Assembly: GCF_021228125.1 (NCBI RefSeq)
Contig: NZ_JAJQQS010000012.1
Location: forward strand, 124,001 to 188,000
DNA: 64,000 bases
Direction: 5' to 3'
Source: Streptomyces albireticuli
GTDB lineage: Bacteria; Actinomycetota; Actinomycetes; Streptomycetales; Streptomycetaceae
In this document: in pieces, positions 23,893 to 32,224 of the stretch
Layout: every line of letters begins with the position of its first letter
How positions within the stretch are numbered: position 1 is the first letter of the stretch
The notes under the pieces: generated by a model
Databases searched by the model: none
The model's input: the letters and a program-made list of their open reading frames with translations, nothing else
Told to the model about the DNA's origin: nothing
Translations under genes and position numbers: made by a program

Positions 23893-25341
23893 CTACTGCG
23901 GATACGTTCCCTCAGTGATGTACAGGTGCAGATTGGGGATGTGCAGCGTCCCGCCGAACTGGCCGCCCTGACGGATCTTCACCCCGGTGAAGAAGATCGG
24001 GACGGGCAGCTTCACGCCCGGGATCATGGGCGGCGGGCTGGTAGCGCTGTAGTCCGCCGGCAGCAGCCCGAGGAGCTTGCCCTTCAGCGACTCGGTGTAC
24101 ATGGTCACCTGGCCGCCCCGGATCGTGGACGTGGTGCCCCGCCCGGCCACGTGGTGCTGTTTGTCCCGGCTGTTGACGATCTGGTGCAGGTCCCCGATGG
24201 ACACCGAGTCCGCGGTGAACTTCAGGACGGACTTCTCCTTCCCGTCCACCGTCGTGATCTTCTTGATCCCCTCGTAGGTCAGACCGCCGAGGGTGAGCTT
24301 GTCGGACTCCAGGAACCAGGGGTTCACGGGGAACGCGTGCTTCTCGTTCTCGTCCACGACCTTGGGTGCCGGACAGGGCGGCGGACCGCCGTCCTTCGCC
24401 GAGGACGAGGGGGACGGGGAGCCGGAGGGCGGGGCGGACGCCTTCCCGGACGGGGATCCGGAAGGGGACGCCGACGGGGAACGCCCGGCGGAAGGCCCGC
24501 CGGAACCCGAGGGCCGGGCCGCCGGGCGGCCGGCCTTGCCGCCCTCCCCGCCCTCGCTCTTGCCGTCACCGGTGGCCGGGGCGGAGGGGCGCGGGGCGGA
24601 AGGGGCCGGCGAGGCGCCGGGGGACGGCGACTTCGCACCGGATTCGCCGCCCCCGGTGAGGACGTCCTTGAGCGCGTCGCCGATCCCCAGGGGGTCGAGG
24701 GGGTTGACCGACTTGGAGGACGAGGGAGAGGGCGACGGCGAGGGTGAGGACGGCGCGGCGGGCGGCGGCACGGGCAGCCGGCCGCCCTTGCCCGTACCGT
24801 CACCGGTCCCGTCACCCGTGCCGGCCTTGTCGCCCGTACCGGTCCCGGTGCTCGTACCGGCCTTGTCGCCCGTACCGGCTGTGTCCCTACCGGCCTTGTC
24901 CGACTCCCCGGTCGTCCCGGTCTTACCGGTGGTCCCGGTGGTTCCGGTGGTTCCGGTGGTTCCGGCCTTCCCGGCCGCGCGGGCCGCTTCCTCGGCGGAC
25001 GTCCCGTCGTGGCGGGCGTCGCCGTCCCGGGTCTCGTCCTTCGCACTCCCGTCCTTCGCGCCCTCGTCCTCGCGCCCCGCCCCGTCCTTCCCGGCGTCCG
25101 GCTCCGGCGACTGGTCCGGCACCGTCGCGCACGCGCCCTCGAAGGGGTTCACCGGCGTCGGTTCGGCCCGCGCCAGCGTGGGCGTGAGGCCCATGCCCAT
25201 CAGCACCGCGGACGGCATCGCCGCGAGGGCCACCGCCTTGCCCGCCGGCATGTGCAGCCTGGCCAGCAGGTGCTTGCGGGGCGCGGCGTGCCGGGGGCCC
25301 GTTCTCGCCCGTACGTCCTCGCGCTCCTCGTCAGTCGGCAC
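23893..25341 (-). CDS. Secreted/cell-surface protein with long low-complexity region, third gene of the DUF6230-DUF6114 operon
   Basis: 482 residues from the GTG at 25341, with GGGAGG upstream inside the end of the DUF6114 gene (11 bp overlap). I do not recognise a characterised function. Residues about 30-58 form a hydrophobic export signal (MPAGKAVALAAMPSAVLMGMGL, then ARA). Residues about 60-330 are low complexity: charged Asp/Lys/Gly stretches, then TTG tandem repeats, then Ser/Pro/Gly runs like a wall-spanning stalk. The last 150 residues are a folded domain (HAFPVNPWFLESDKLTLGGL, VTMYTESLKGKLLGLLPADY, TLHIPNLHLYITEGTYPQ). Homologous triplets are widespread in Streptomyces. Confidence 0.75.
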   Translation of the reverse strand: MPTDEEREDVRARTGPRHAAPRKHLLARLHMPAGKAVALAAMPSAVLMGMGLTPTLARAEPTPVNPFEGACATVPDQSPEPDAGKDGAGREDEGAKDGSAKDETRDGDARHDGTSAEEAARAAGKAGTTGTTGTTGTTGKTGTTGESDKAGRDTAGTGDKAGTSTGTGTGDKAGTGDGTGDGTGKGGRLPVPPPAAPSSPSPSPSPSSSKSVNPLDPLGIGDALKDVLTGGGESGAKSPSPGASPAPSAPRPSAPATGDGKSEGGEGGKAGRPAARPSGSGGPSAGRSPSASPSGSPSGKASAPPSGSPSPSSSAKDGGPPPCPAPKVVDENEKHAFPVNPWFLESDKLTLGGLTYEGIKKITTVDGKEKSVLKFTADSVSIGDLHQIVNSRDKQHHVAGRGTTSTIRGGQVTMYTESLKGKLLGLLPADYSATSPPPMIPGVKLPVPIFFTGVKIRQGGQFGGTLHIPNLHLYITEGTYPQ

Positions 25342-25837
25342 GGTGCCTCCCGTTCGTCTCCTTCGTCAGGGACAGCCGGGGCCGGTCGTCCTCGGGGCCG
25401 TCGATGCCCGGGCCCCCGCCCGCGGGCGAGGCGGCGAGCGGCTTGCCCGGCATCCACGACACGCCCAGCGCGCCGCCGATGAGCGCGAGCAGGAAGCCGA
25501 TCAGGAAGGCCCCGAAGTTGGAGACGACCAGGGAGACCAGGGCGAGGAGGATCGCCGCGACCCCGGCGAAGATCCGTGACTGCCGCTGGAACCAGAGCGT
25601 CAGGCCGAGGACGATCAGCAGCACGCCGATGATCAGCGAACCGGCACCGGCCGTGGTCGCCATCCGGATGTGCAGATCGCCCAGGGTCATGGTCTGGTAC
25701 GGGATGTACATGATCGGGATGCCTGCCAGCAGGGTCCACAGCCCGCCCCAGAACGGGCGCCGCCCCCGCCATGCCCGGAACGAACGGCGTGCGCGGCCGA
25801 ATGAACTGGTCTGCTGGGGTCGCGTGTCGACGCTCAT
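25331..25837 (-). CDS. DUF6114 membrane protein
   Basis: 168 residues, ATG at 25837 after CCGAGGAG. Four hydrophobic helices (about 33-52, 58-80, 86-105, 108-130) are bounded by a basic N-terminus and a hydrophilic C-terminus. The segment FWGGLWTLLAGIPIMYIPYQ is typical of DUF6114. Its stop overlaps the start of the downstream gene, so the two are translated together. No function is known; the constant company of a DUF6230 protein and a secreted partner suggests a membrane complex. Confidence 0.82.
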   Translation of the reverse strand: MSVDTRPQQTSSFGRARRSFRAWRGRRPFWGGLWTLLAGIPIMYIPYQTMTLGDLHIRMATTAGAGSLIIGVLLIVLGLTLWFQRQSRIFAGVAAILLALVSLVVSNFGAFLIGFLLALIGGALGVSWMPGKPLAASPAGGGPGIDGPEDDRPRLSLTKETNGRHRAD

Positions 25838-25949
25838 GTCGTACAGCTCCTCGGAACTGGCGATTTCGGTGGTACGCGGTGCGCGAGCGCGGTGCGATGG
25901 CGGGACGTGCGGGCGCGGGGACGGCTAGCACGCACCCGCGCCCGTGTCC

Positions 25950-26603
25950 TCACTCCAGCTCCGAGTCCTTGAAGCACTCGTTCTTGCCGAAGCTGACGCC
26001 CATCTTCAGACCCTTGAGGTTGAAGGTGCCGGCGGAGGTGGCCCAGGCACGCTGCTTGGCGTTCTTGAACGTGACCTTCTGCGCCTGCTGGGCGAACGAG
26101 CCGGGCACGATCGCGTCGCCGGGCGCCGGGCCGGGGCCCTTGCCGCCGCCCGAGCCCTTGGTGGTGTCGTTGACGGACACACCGATGTCGACCTGCTCGA
26201 ACTCCGCGTCGGCCTTGAGGACGTCCGCGTCGATGTACAGCTTCGACGCCTCGACCTTGTCCTCGCCCTGGCCCGCCCGGAGCACCATCGAGACGTCCTT
26301 GTCCATCCCCGGAATCGGAATGACCACGGACTGGCAGAGATTGCTGATGGTCGCCCTGTTCAGCCCGACCACCGCGACCGGGTGCGGACCCTTCGAGTTC
26401 TTGTCGAGGGCGCCGTACTGGACGAAGTCGTAACCGACCATCTCGCCCGCCTGGACCTTGAACTGCTGGCCCGACACGCTGAACGACGCCGCCAGCGCGC
26501 CCTGCGCGACGGCCACCCCGATCGCGGCCGTCGCCGCGACGCTGGGCACCATGACGACGGCGAACCGCCGCCATCTGGTCCCACCACGAGTCTGGGACTC
26601 CAT
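25950..26603 (-). CDS. DUF6230 surface protein, first gene of the operon
   Basis: 217 residues; ATG at 26603 after AAGGAGG. A basic start and one hydrophobic helix (about 14-38, VVMVPSVAATAAIGVAVAQGALA) precede an exported beta-rich domain with FSVSGQQFKVQAGEMVGYDF, CQSVVIPIPGMDKDVSMVLR and FGKNECFKDSELE at the very end. The two Cys (one mid-protein, one near the C-terminus) could form a disulfide. This matches DUF6230, found almost only in Actinobacteria next to DUF6114. It is the promoter-proximal gene, preceded by the TTACT dyad at 26964. Confidence 0.82.
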   Translation of the reverse strand: MESQTRGGTRWRRFAVVMVPSVAATAAIGVAVAQGALAASFSVSGQQFKVQAGEMVGYDFVQYGALDKNSKGPHPVAVVGLNRATISNLCQSVVIPIPGMDKDVSMVLRAGQGEDKVEASKLYIDADVLKADAEFEQVDIGVSVNDTTKGSGGGKGPGPAPGDAIVPGSFAQQAQKVTFKNAKQRAWATSAGTFNLKGLKMGVSFGKNECFKDSELE

Positions 26604-26963
26604 GACTTGCCTCCTTCTCGGACGTGCATCTCCGGTGCGGGAGCCGCGGGAGCGGACCCCGGACCCGGGGATGGGAGACGTGCTACGTCCTCGGAGGAAG
26701 AGCGCCGCCGCACCCGGTGGCGCGGAACGCCCCGACCGCACCGGCGATCACCCCCGAGCGACAACCACAGGCCGCGCGTGCGCGCAACCACGGGGACAGG
26801 CACCGCCGTTGGGGCGGAGACCCCCCTGTCCCTGGACCGGCCGAAGGGGGCCGGCCCACCCGGTGGGGACCCATGCCCCTGACACCGACCGGCTGCCGCG
26901 ACGGGGGAATGGACCGAGCTTGGCCGATCGTGGTCCATTCGCGGCCGGGGCACAAGAGGTTCA
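26604..26963. other. Leader upstream of the DUF6230 operon
   Basis: No gene supported. This unusually long leader (to the dyad at 26964) contains no hairpin that I can show to be an RNA element. Confidence 0.35.
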
Positions 26964-26977
26964 TTACTAGCGAGTAA
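26964..26977. promoter_or_regulatory. TTACT-AGCG-AGTAA dyad, candidate operator
   Basis: TTACT (26964-26968) and AGTAA (26973-26977) are perfect arms in the AT-rich block 26960-27010, which probably contains the promoter of the DUF6230 operon. The half site TTACTAG also occurs in the palindrome upstream of icmA (31062-31068). Confidence 0.45.
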
Positions 26978-27069
26978 CGAGGCGATAACCAAGGGGTGAT
27001 GGGTACGCATCGGCCGACCGCGCGGCATCGCCGCAACGTGTCCGGAGAGAACTGGAGATAAAAGAAAAA

Positions 27070-27087
27070 CCCGGGCGAATGCCCGGG
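27070..27087 (-). terminator. Intrinsic terminator with T-tract
   Basis: On the minus strand CCCGGGC-ATTC-GCCCGGG is followed by TTTTTCTTT, a classical rho-independent terminator and rare in this GC-rich genome. It ends transcription coming from the thioredoxin gene at 27213. Confidence 0.85.
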
Positions 27088-27118
27088 CCCTTCTTACGCA
27101 CGGTAACAGCCCCCACGA

Positions 27119-27178
27119 TTACCAAGTTTTGGTAAAGCGCGGTGCTGGTGCCGCTCAGGGTGCCGTCTGTGGCACCAG
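27119..27178. repeat. Two further inverted repeats downstream of the thioredoxin gene
   Basis: TTACCAA (27119-27125) and TTGGTAA (27129-27135) are perfect arms around GTT. CTGGTGCC (27145-27152) and GGCACCAG (27171-27178) form a second stem with an 18-base loop. With the terminator at 27070 they make three stems in 110 bp. Confidence 0.55.
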
Positions 27179-27212
27179 TGGGCGGGAGCCGTTCCGCTCG
27201 GCCCCCGGCCCG

Positions 27213-28190
27213 TCAGAACAGCGCGCGGGACAGAGCCGTACGCGCCGCGGTCACCCGCGGGTCGTCGCCCCCGATCACCTCGAAGAGCTCCAGGAGCCGG
27301 ACCCGCGCGGCGTCGCGGTCCTCGCCCGCGGTCCGCCGGACGGCGTCGAGCAGACGGCCGAAGGCGTCCTCGACATGCCCGCCGACCAGGTCCAGATCGG
27401 CCGCGGCGATCTGCGCCGGGACGTCCTTGGGGTTCTCCGCGGCGGCCTTGCGGACCTGCTGCGGGTCCATGTCCTGGACGCGCTGGAGCAGTTCGGCCTG
27501 GGCCAGACCCAGCTTCGCCTCGGCGTTGCCCGGGTCGTCGGACAGGACGTTCCGGTACGCCCGGACGGCACCGCCCAGGTCACCGGCGTCCAGCGCGTCG
27601 TGGGCCAGGCCCAGCGCGGCGTCGTGCGGGCTGACCGGGGCGGGCTGCGGAGCGGCGGGCGCCTCGGCACCGGCCGCGGCCGGGTCGACGGGCGCGCCCA
27701 CGATGCCGAACCGCTGCTCGGCGACCGCGACGAGCTGGTCCAGCACCTCGCGGATCTGCGCCTCCGGCGCGGCGCCCTGGAACAGCGGCAGGGCCTGCCC
27801 GGCCACCACGGCGAAGACCGCCGGGATGGACTGCACGCCGAACTGCTGGAAGAGCATCTGATTGGCTTCGACGTCGACCTTCGCGAGGACGAAGCGGCCG
27901 GCGTACTCCGCCGCGAGCCGCTCCAGCAGCGGGCCGAGCTGCTTGCACGGCTCGCACCAGTCGGCCCAGAAGTCGATGACGACGGGCACCTCGGCGGAGC
28001 GCTGGAGGACCTCCGCCTCGAAGCCGGCCTCGTCGACGTCGAAGACGAGGCGCTGCGCGCCCGCGGGCGGCGTGTCGCCCCGGCGGGCCGCGTCGGCCCG
28101 CGCCTGCTCCGCCTTCTGCTTGGCTTCCCCGGCCGCCTTCACCGCGGCGAGGTCGACCACTCCACTCATGGACATGTTCCGTGGCTGCAT
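27213..28190 (-). CDS. Thioredoxin-fold co-chaperone with TPR-like tail (YbbN/CnoX type)
   Basis: 325 residues; the ATG at 28190 follows GGGAGGATAG. The thioredoxin domain (about 50-155) has the intact redox pair in WADWCEPCKQLGPLLERLA and the cis-Pro loop QSIPAVFAVV. The C-terminal half (about 200-325) is helical with tetratricopeptide-like repeats (LGLAHDALDAGDLGGAVRAY, AEAKLGLAQAELLQ, DAFGRLLDAV). This architecture matches YbbN/CnoX, which protects and hands over substrates to GroEL and DnaK; E. coli YbbN has lost the CxxC, whereas here both Cys remain. The promoter faces the divergent tetR, sharing the dyad at 28300. Confidence 0.9.
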   Translation of the reverse strand: MQPRNMSMSGVVDLAAVKAAGEAKQKAEQARADAARRGDTPPAGAQRLVFDVDEAGFEAEVLQRSAEVPVVIDFWADWCEPCKQLGPLLERLAAEYAGRFVLAKVDVEANQMLFQQFGVQSIPAVFAVVAGQALPLFQGAAPEAQIREVLDQLVAVAEQRFGIVGAPVDPAAAGAEAPAAPQPAPVSPHDAALGLAHDALDAGDLGGAVRAYRNVLSDDPGNAEAKLGLAQAELLQRVQDMDPQQVRKAAAENPKDVPAQIAAADLDLVGGHVEDAFGRLLDAVRRTAGEDRDAARVRLLELFEVIGGDDPRVTAARTALSRALF

Positions 28191-28299
28191 GGCCCTATCC
28201 TCCCCCCTCCGCGCGGCGATCGGAAAAGCGCGCCGTCGAAGGCGCCCGTAGCAAGGAGTCCGGCACCGGGTCCCCACCCGGCACCTGTGGTTGTCGCTC

Positions 28300-28322
28300 T
28301 TACGCTACGCCTCGTAGCGTAA
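28300..28322. promoter_or_regulatory. Perfect 10 bp inverted repeat, TetR-type operator
   Basis: TTACGCTACG (28300-28309) and CGTAGCGTAA (28313-28322) flank CCT. It lies 110 bp before the thioredoxin start and 90 bp before the tetR start, in the only AT-richer part of the gap, and fits a TetR dimer site controlling both genes. Confidence 0.75.
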
Positions 28323-28412
28323 CTGCAACCCCCGCGCCTCCGGGAGCTCCCCGCCAAGCTTTTCCGTGATCTGGCTCATATGCCAGGAGCTACCCGGCGG
28401 TAAGGTCGCGGC

Positions 28413-29060
28413 ATGACTCACGCCCCTCCCCCAGGGCGCCCCGGGCAGCGCGGCCAGGGGCGTACGGGCCGGCCGCGCAGCCCCGAGGCCGACCGCGCGA
28501 TCCTCGGCGCCACGCGCGAGGCCCTGGTCGAGCTGGGCTGGGGGAAGCTGACGCTGAGCGATGTCGCGGCCCGCGCGGGAGTCGCGAAGACCACGCTCTA
28601 CCGGCGCTGGGCGGGCAAGAACGAACTGGTCGTGGACGCGGTCGCGGCCCTTTTCGACGAGCACCTCGACCTGCCCGACCTGGGCAGCCTCCAGGCCGAC
28701 ATCCAAGGCGTCGTCCTCCGCTTCGCGGCGCTGCTGGAGCGCCCGGAGACGAAGACGGCGCTGATGGCCGTGGTCGCCGAGTCCACCCGCGACGACGCGC
28801 TGCGGGCGCGGATCCGCTCCGCGATCGTGGACCGGCAGAAGCAGCTGGTGCTGATCGGCCGGGAGCGGGCACAGGAGCGCGGTGAACTCCCGCGCGGGGA
28901 GAGCCCGGCGGCCGCGGCCCGCCACGCGGACCTGATCTTCGACGTGATCGCGGGAGCGGTCGTCCACCGCGCCCTGGTGAGCGCCGAGCCGGTCGACGAG
29001 GAGTGGACGCGCTCCTTCACGGACCTGCTGGTCGGCGGGCTGGCGGGGCGGCCGGTCTGA
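28413..29060 (+). CDS. TetR/AcrR-family repressor
   Basis: 215 residues; ATG at 28413. The helix-turn-helix is standard: ILGATREALVELGWGKLTLS, then DVAARAGVAKTTLYRRWAGK. The C-terminal ligand domain is of the TetR_C_16/33-like all-helical kind (LQADIQGVVLRFAALLERPE, HADLIFDVIAGAVVHRALV). It probably binds 28300-28322 and represses itself and the thioredoxin co-chaperone. icmA converges on it from the other side. Ligand unknown. Confidence 0.9.
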   Translation: MTHAPPPGRPGQRGQGRTGRPRSPEADRAILGATREALVELGWGKLTLSDVAARAGVAKTTLYRRWAGKNELVVDAVAALFDEHLDLPDLGSLQADIQGVVLRFAALLERPETKTALMAVVAESTRDDALRARIRSAIVDRQKQLVLIGRERAQERGELPRGESPAAAARHADLIFDVIAGAVVHRALVSAEPVDEEWTRSFTDLLVGGLAGRPV

Positions 29061-29275
29061 CGGAACGTCCGGCCCGACGGGGCGGACGGTTTTACGGGGC
29101 GGCCGTCTTACGGAGCCGCCGGTTTGACGGGCGCCACGCACCGGTGCGGTTCCGGAACCGCACCGCGTCACCGGGGAGCGAGGCGGCCCGCCGGCCCCGT
29201 CCCCGTCGCGGCGACGACCCCCGGCGGCTGCCGGAGGCCCTCACCACACCCTGGTCACCCTGGTCCGGGGGCCGC

Positions 29276-30976
29276 TCAGAAGCCCACCGGCTCCGTGTAC
29301 GTCCCCCACTCCTCGCGCAGGACGTCGCAGATCTCGCCCAGCGTCGCCTCCGCGCGCACCGCCTCCAGCATCGGCTCGATCATGTTCGAGCCGTCGCGGG
29401 CGGCGGCCAGCATCGCGGCCAGCGCGCCGGAGACCTTCGCGTCGTCACGGGCCGCCTTGCGGCCGCCCAGGACCCGGACCTGCTCCCGCTCGACCTCGTG
29501 GCTGACCCGGAGGATCTCCAGGTCGCCCGTGACCGAGCCGTGGTGGCAGTTGACGCCGACGACCCGCTTGTCGCCCTTCTCCAGGGACTGCTGGTAGCGG
29601 AACGCGCTCTCGGCGATCTCACCCGTGAACCAGCCGTCCTCGATGCCGCGCAGGATGCCGGAGGTGATGGGCCCGATGGGGTGCCGGCCGTCCGGCACGG
29701 CCCGGGTGCCCCGCTCCCTGATCTGCTCGAAGATCTTCTCCGCGTCGGCCTCGATGCGGTCGGTGAGCTGCTCGACGTACCAGGAACCGCCCAGCGGGTC
29801 CGCCACATTGGCGACGCCGGTCTCCTCCATCAGCACCTGCTGGGTGCGCAGGGCGATCTCGGCGGCCTGCTCGCTGGGCAGGGCCAGCGTCTCGTCCAGG
29901 GCGTTGGTGTGCAGGGAGTTCGTACCGCCGAGGACGGCCGAGAGGGCCTCCACGGCCGTACGCACCACGTTGTTGTACGGCTGCTGGGCGGTGAGGGAGA
30001 CGCCGGCCGTCTGGGTGTGGAAGCGCAGCCACTGGGCCTTGTCGGTCTTCGCGCCGTAGACCTCCTTCATCCAGCGGGCCCAGATCCGCCGGGCGGCGCG
30101 GAACTTGGCGATCTCCTCGAAGAAGTCGAGGTGGGCGTCGAAGAAGAAGGAGAGGCCGGGCGCGAAGGTGTCGACGTCCAGCCCCCGGCTGAGGCCCAGC
30201 TCCACATAGCCGAAGCCGTCGGCCAGGGTGTAGGCGAGCTCCTGCGCGGCCGTCGCCCCGGCCTCGCGGATGTGGTAGCCGGATACGGAGAGCGGCTTGT
30301 AGGCCGGGATGCCCCGGGTGCAGTGCTCCATCAGATCGCCTATCAGGCGCAGATGGGGCTCCGGCGGGAAGAGCCACTCCTTCTGGGCGATGTACTCCTT
30401 GAAGATATCCGTCTGGAGCGTGCCGTTCAGCACGGCCGGGTCGACGCCCTGGCGCTCGGCGGCGACCAGGTACATGCAGAAGACGGGGACGGCGGGCCCG
30501 CTGATCGTCATGGACGTCGTGACGTCGCCGAGCGGGATGTCCTTGAAGAGGATCTCCATATCGGCGGCGGAGTCGATGGCCACGCCGCAGTGGCCCACCT
30601 CGCCGAGGGAGCGCGCGTCGTCGGAGTCGCGGCCCATCAGGGTCGGCATGTCGAAGGCGACCGAGAGGCCGCCGCCGCCGGCGGCGAGGATCATCTTGTA
30701 CCGCTCGTTGGTCTGCTCGGCGTTGCCGAAGCCGGCGAACTGGCGGATGGTCCAGGTGCGGCCCCGGTAGCCGGTCGCGTGGAGGCCCCGGGTGAAGGGG
30801 TACTCACCGGGCCAGCCGATCCGCTCGAAGCCCTCGTAGGCGTCGCCGGGGCGGGGGCCGTAGACGGGGGCGACCTCGTCACCGGACAGGGTGGTGAAAT
30901 CCGCCTCGCGCTTGCGCGCCGCGTCGTACCGCGCCTGCCAGCGGCTGCGCCCCGCCTCGATCGCGCTTGCGTCCAT
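29276..30976 (-). CDS. icmA: Isobutyryl-CoA mutase large subunit
   Basis: 566 residues from the ATG at 30976, the same length as characterised IcmA. This adenosylcobalamin enzyme interconverts isobutyryl-CoA and n-butyryl-CoA, feeding valine and fatty-acid carbon into polyketide precursors. Two residues that set substrate choice are visible: Phe80 (TIRQFAGFG) and Gln198 (KEYIAQKEW), where methylmalonyl-CoA mutases have Tyr89 and Arg207. The TIM barrel is complete, and the B12-binding domain is absent as expected, since the small subunit IcmB carries it. icmB is not in this window. The MeaB chaperone gene lies 11 kb away. A perfect 32 bp palindrome sits upstream. Confidence 0.94.
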   Translation of the reverse strand: MDASAIEAGRSRWQARYDAARKREADFTTLSGDEVAPVYGPRPGDAYEGFERIGWPGEYPFTRGLHATGYRGRTWTIRQFAGFGNAEQTNERYKMILAAGGGGLSVAFDMPTLMGRDSDDARSLGEVGHCGVAIDSAADMEILFKDIPLGDVTTSMTISGPAVPVFCMYLVAAERQGVDPAVLNGTLQTDIFKEYIAQKEWLFPPEPHLRLIGDLMEHCTRGIPAYKPLSVSGYHIREAGATAAQELAYTLADGFGYVELGLSRGLDVDTFAPGLSFFFDAHLDFFEEIAKFRAARRIWARWMKEVYGAKTDKAQWLRFHTQTAGVSLTAQQPYNNVVRTAVEALSAVLGGTNSLHTNALDETLALPSEQAAEIALRTQQVLMEETGVANVADPLGGSWYVEQLTDRIEADAEKIFEQIRERGTRAVPDGRHPIGPITSGILRGIEDGWFTGEIAESAFRYQQSLEKGDKRVVGVNCHHGSVTGDLEILRVSHEVEREQVRVLGGRKAARDDAKVSGALAAMLAAARDGSNMIEPMLEAVRAEATLGEICDVLREEWGTYTEPVGF

Positions 30977-31055
30977 GATCTGTTGTCCGCCTCTCCGCGC
31001 CCCCGCGCGAGTGGTAGTGAGCGGCGGCCGGCGCCGCGCGCGGTCCCCTCCCGGG

Positions 31056-31087
31056 GACGATTTACTAGGACGTCCTAGTAAATCGTC
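31056..31087. promoter_or_regulatory. 32 bp perfect palindrome upstream of icmA
   Basis: The two 16-base arms (31056-31071 and 31072-31087) are exact reverse complements with no spacer; the inner part reads TTTACTAGGAC-GTCCTAGTAAA. It is 80 bp upstream of the icmA start in an otherwise GC-rich gap. An operator for a TetR-like dimer is the likeliest reading. Confidence 0.7.
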
Positions 31088-31095
31088 GCGCAAGA

Positions 31096-31126
31096 ACGCC
31101 CCGAACACAAGGGGTGTCCGGGGCGT
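31096..31126 (-). terminator. Hairpin after the DUF3817 gene
   Basis: ACGCCCCG (31096-31103) pairs with CGGGGCGT (31119-31126); after one mismatch ACAC pairs with GTGT. It lies 20 bp after the stop of the gene at 31146 and just upstream of the icmA palindrome. Confidence 0.7.
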
Positions 31127-31145
31127 GTGTCGCGAGCCTCGGGGC

Positions 31146-31478
31146 TCAGGCGGTGGCGCGGGAGGCGTCGTCGACGATCAGGGGCTCCAGCTCCTTGACC
31201 GCCTTGCGCTCCACGAAGAACGCCGCCGTCGGGATGGTGCCGGCCACCAGGACCCAGGCCAGCCTGCCGAACGACCACTTGGCCTTGGAGCCCATGTCGA
31301 AGGCGAAGACCAGGTACAGGATGAAGAGCCAGCCGTGGGCGATGGCGATCAGCCGGACGGCGCCCGAGACATCCATGTCGAGCAGGTACTTGGCGATCAT
31401 CCCGATCACCAGCAGGACCAGCAGCACGCCCGTGACGTACGCGAGGACGCGGTAGCGGGTCAGCACGCTTCTTTTCAT
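31146..31478 (-). CDS. DUF3817 small membrane protein (copy 1)
   Basis: 110 residues, three membrane helices (about 10-30, 42-62, 72-90) with the DUF3817 pattern: YRVLAYVTGVLLVLLVIGM, then IAHGWLFILYLVFAFDMGSK and the closing GTIPTAAFFVERKAV. The HGWLFILY segment is the family hallmark. Function is unknown in all bacteria. A divergent paralogue lies at 34286. It follows the MarR gene on the same strand. Confidence 0.85.
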   Translation of the reverse strand: MKRSVLTRYRVLAYVTGVLLVLLVIGMIAKYLLDMDVSGAVRLIAIAHGWLFILYLVFAFDMGSKAKWSFGRLAWVLVAGTIPTAAFFVERKAVKELEPLIVDDASRATA

Positions 31479-31565
31479 GCCTACGAGCGTAACCGCACGT
31501 TCCGGGGCGATCTTCGCCGCCCCTTCCCCGCCGGGCGCGTGTCCTCGCGGCGGCGGGCGCCCGCC

Positions 31566-32126
31566 CTACGCGCCCCGCGCGCCCTCGAAGTCCGCGCCTT
31601 CCCCGGCGCTCCCGGGCTCCTCGTCCTCGAAGTCCTCCGCCGCCACCCGCAGGGGCCGCAGCAGCGAGAAGATCTCCGAGCAGCCCTCCGCGTCGTACAC
31701 CCCCAGGCCGAAGTCCATGGCCATCAGGTCGTGGGTGGCCGCGTCGACGACCTCGCGGCCCTTGTCGGTGATCGAGGCCAGCGTGCCCCGGCCGTCGTTG
31801 GGGTTGGGGCGCTTGGCGACCAGACCCGAGGTGACCAGCCGGTCCACCGTGTTGGTGACGGAGGTGGGGTGCACCATCAGCCGCTCGCCGATCTTGGACA
31901 TCGGCAGCTCGCCGGCCTTGCTGAACGTCAGCAGCACCAGCGCCTCGTAGCGGGCGAAGGTCAGTCCGTACGGCTTGACGACCGCGTCGACCTGGCCCAG
32001 CAGGATCTGGTGGGCCCGCATGATCGAAGTGATCGCGGCCATGGACGGCACGGACCCCCAGCGCTGCTTCCAGAGCTCGTCTGCGCGGGCGATGGGATCG
32101 AAGGGGAGGCTGAGCGGCTTCGGCAC
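31566..32126 (-). CDS. MarR-family regulator
   Basis: 186 residues; winged helix with LTFSKAGELPMSKIGERLMV, then HPTSVTNTVDRLVTSGLVAK and the wing PNPNDGRGTLASITDKG. The N-terminal extension FDPIARADELWKQRWG is shared with a conserved Streptomyces group. An acidic tail (about 165-186) is unusual for MarR. It lies 88 bp upstream of a DUF3817 gene on the same strand. Confidence 0.88.
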   Translation of the reverse strand: MPKPLSLPFDPIARADELWKQRWGSVPSMAAITSIMRAHQILLGQVDAVVKPYGLTFARYEALVLLTFSKAGELPMSKIGERLMVHPTSVTNTVDRLVTSGLVAKRPNPNDGRGTLASITDKGREVVDAATHDLMAMDFGLGVYDAEGCSEIFSLLRPLRVAAEDFEDEEPGSAGEGADFEGARGA

Positions 32127-32224
32127 GGGACGAGCCTACCGCTCGGCCATATCGTGACCGCCGGTATCTCAAATTCCGGACGTCGCACGGGAGAACCCGG
32201 CCCGCGCCCCTCCTTCGCGCGTCC

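Noticed and set aside
24293..25579. Plus-strand frame opposite the stalk protein
   Set aside because: Glu/Gly/Pro-rich complement of the Ser/Gly-rich stalk; no start signal or family.
27129..28322. 397-codon plus-strand frame opposite the thioredoxin gene
   Set aside because: Shadow of the minus-strand gene, which has the CxxC thioredoxin motif.
30977..31145. Cobalamin riboswitch before icmA
   Set aside because: The leader has no B12-box-like sequence and is short; the palindrome explains the structure better.
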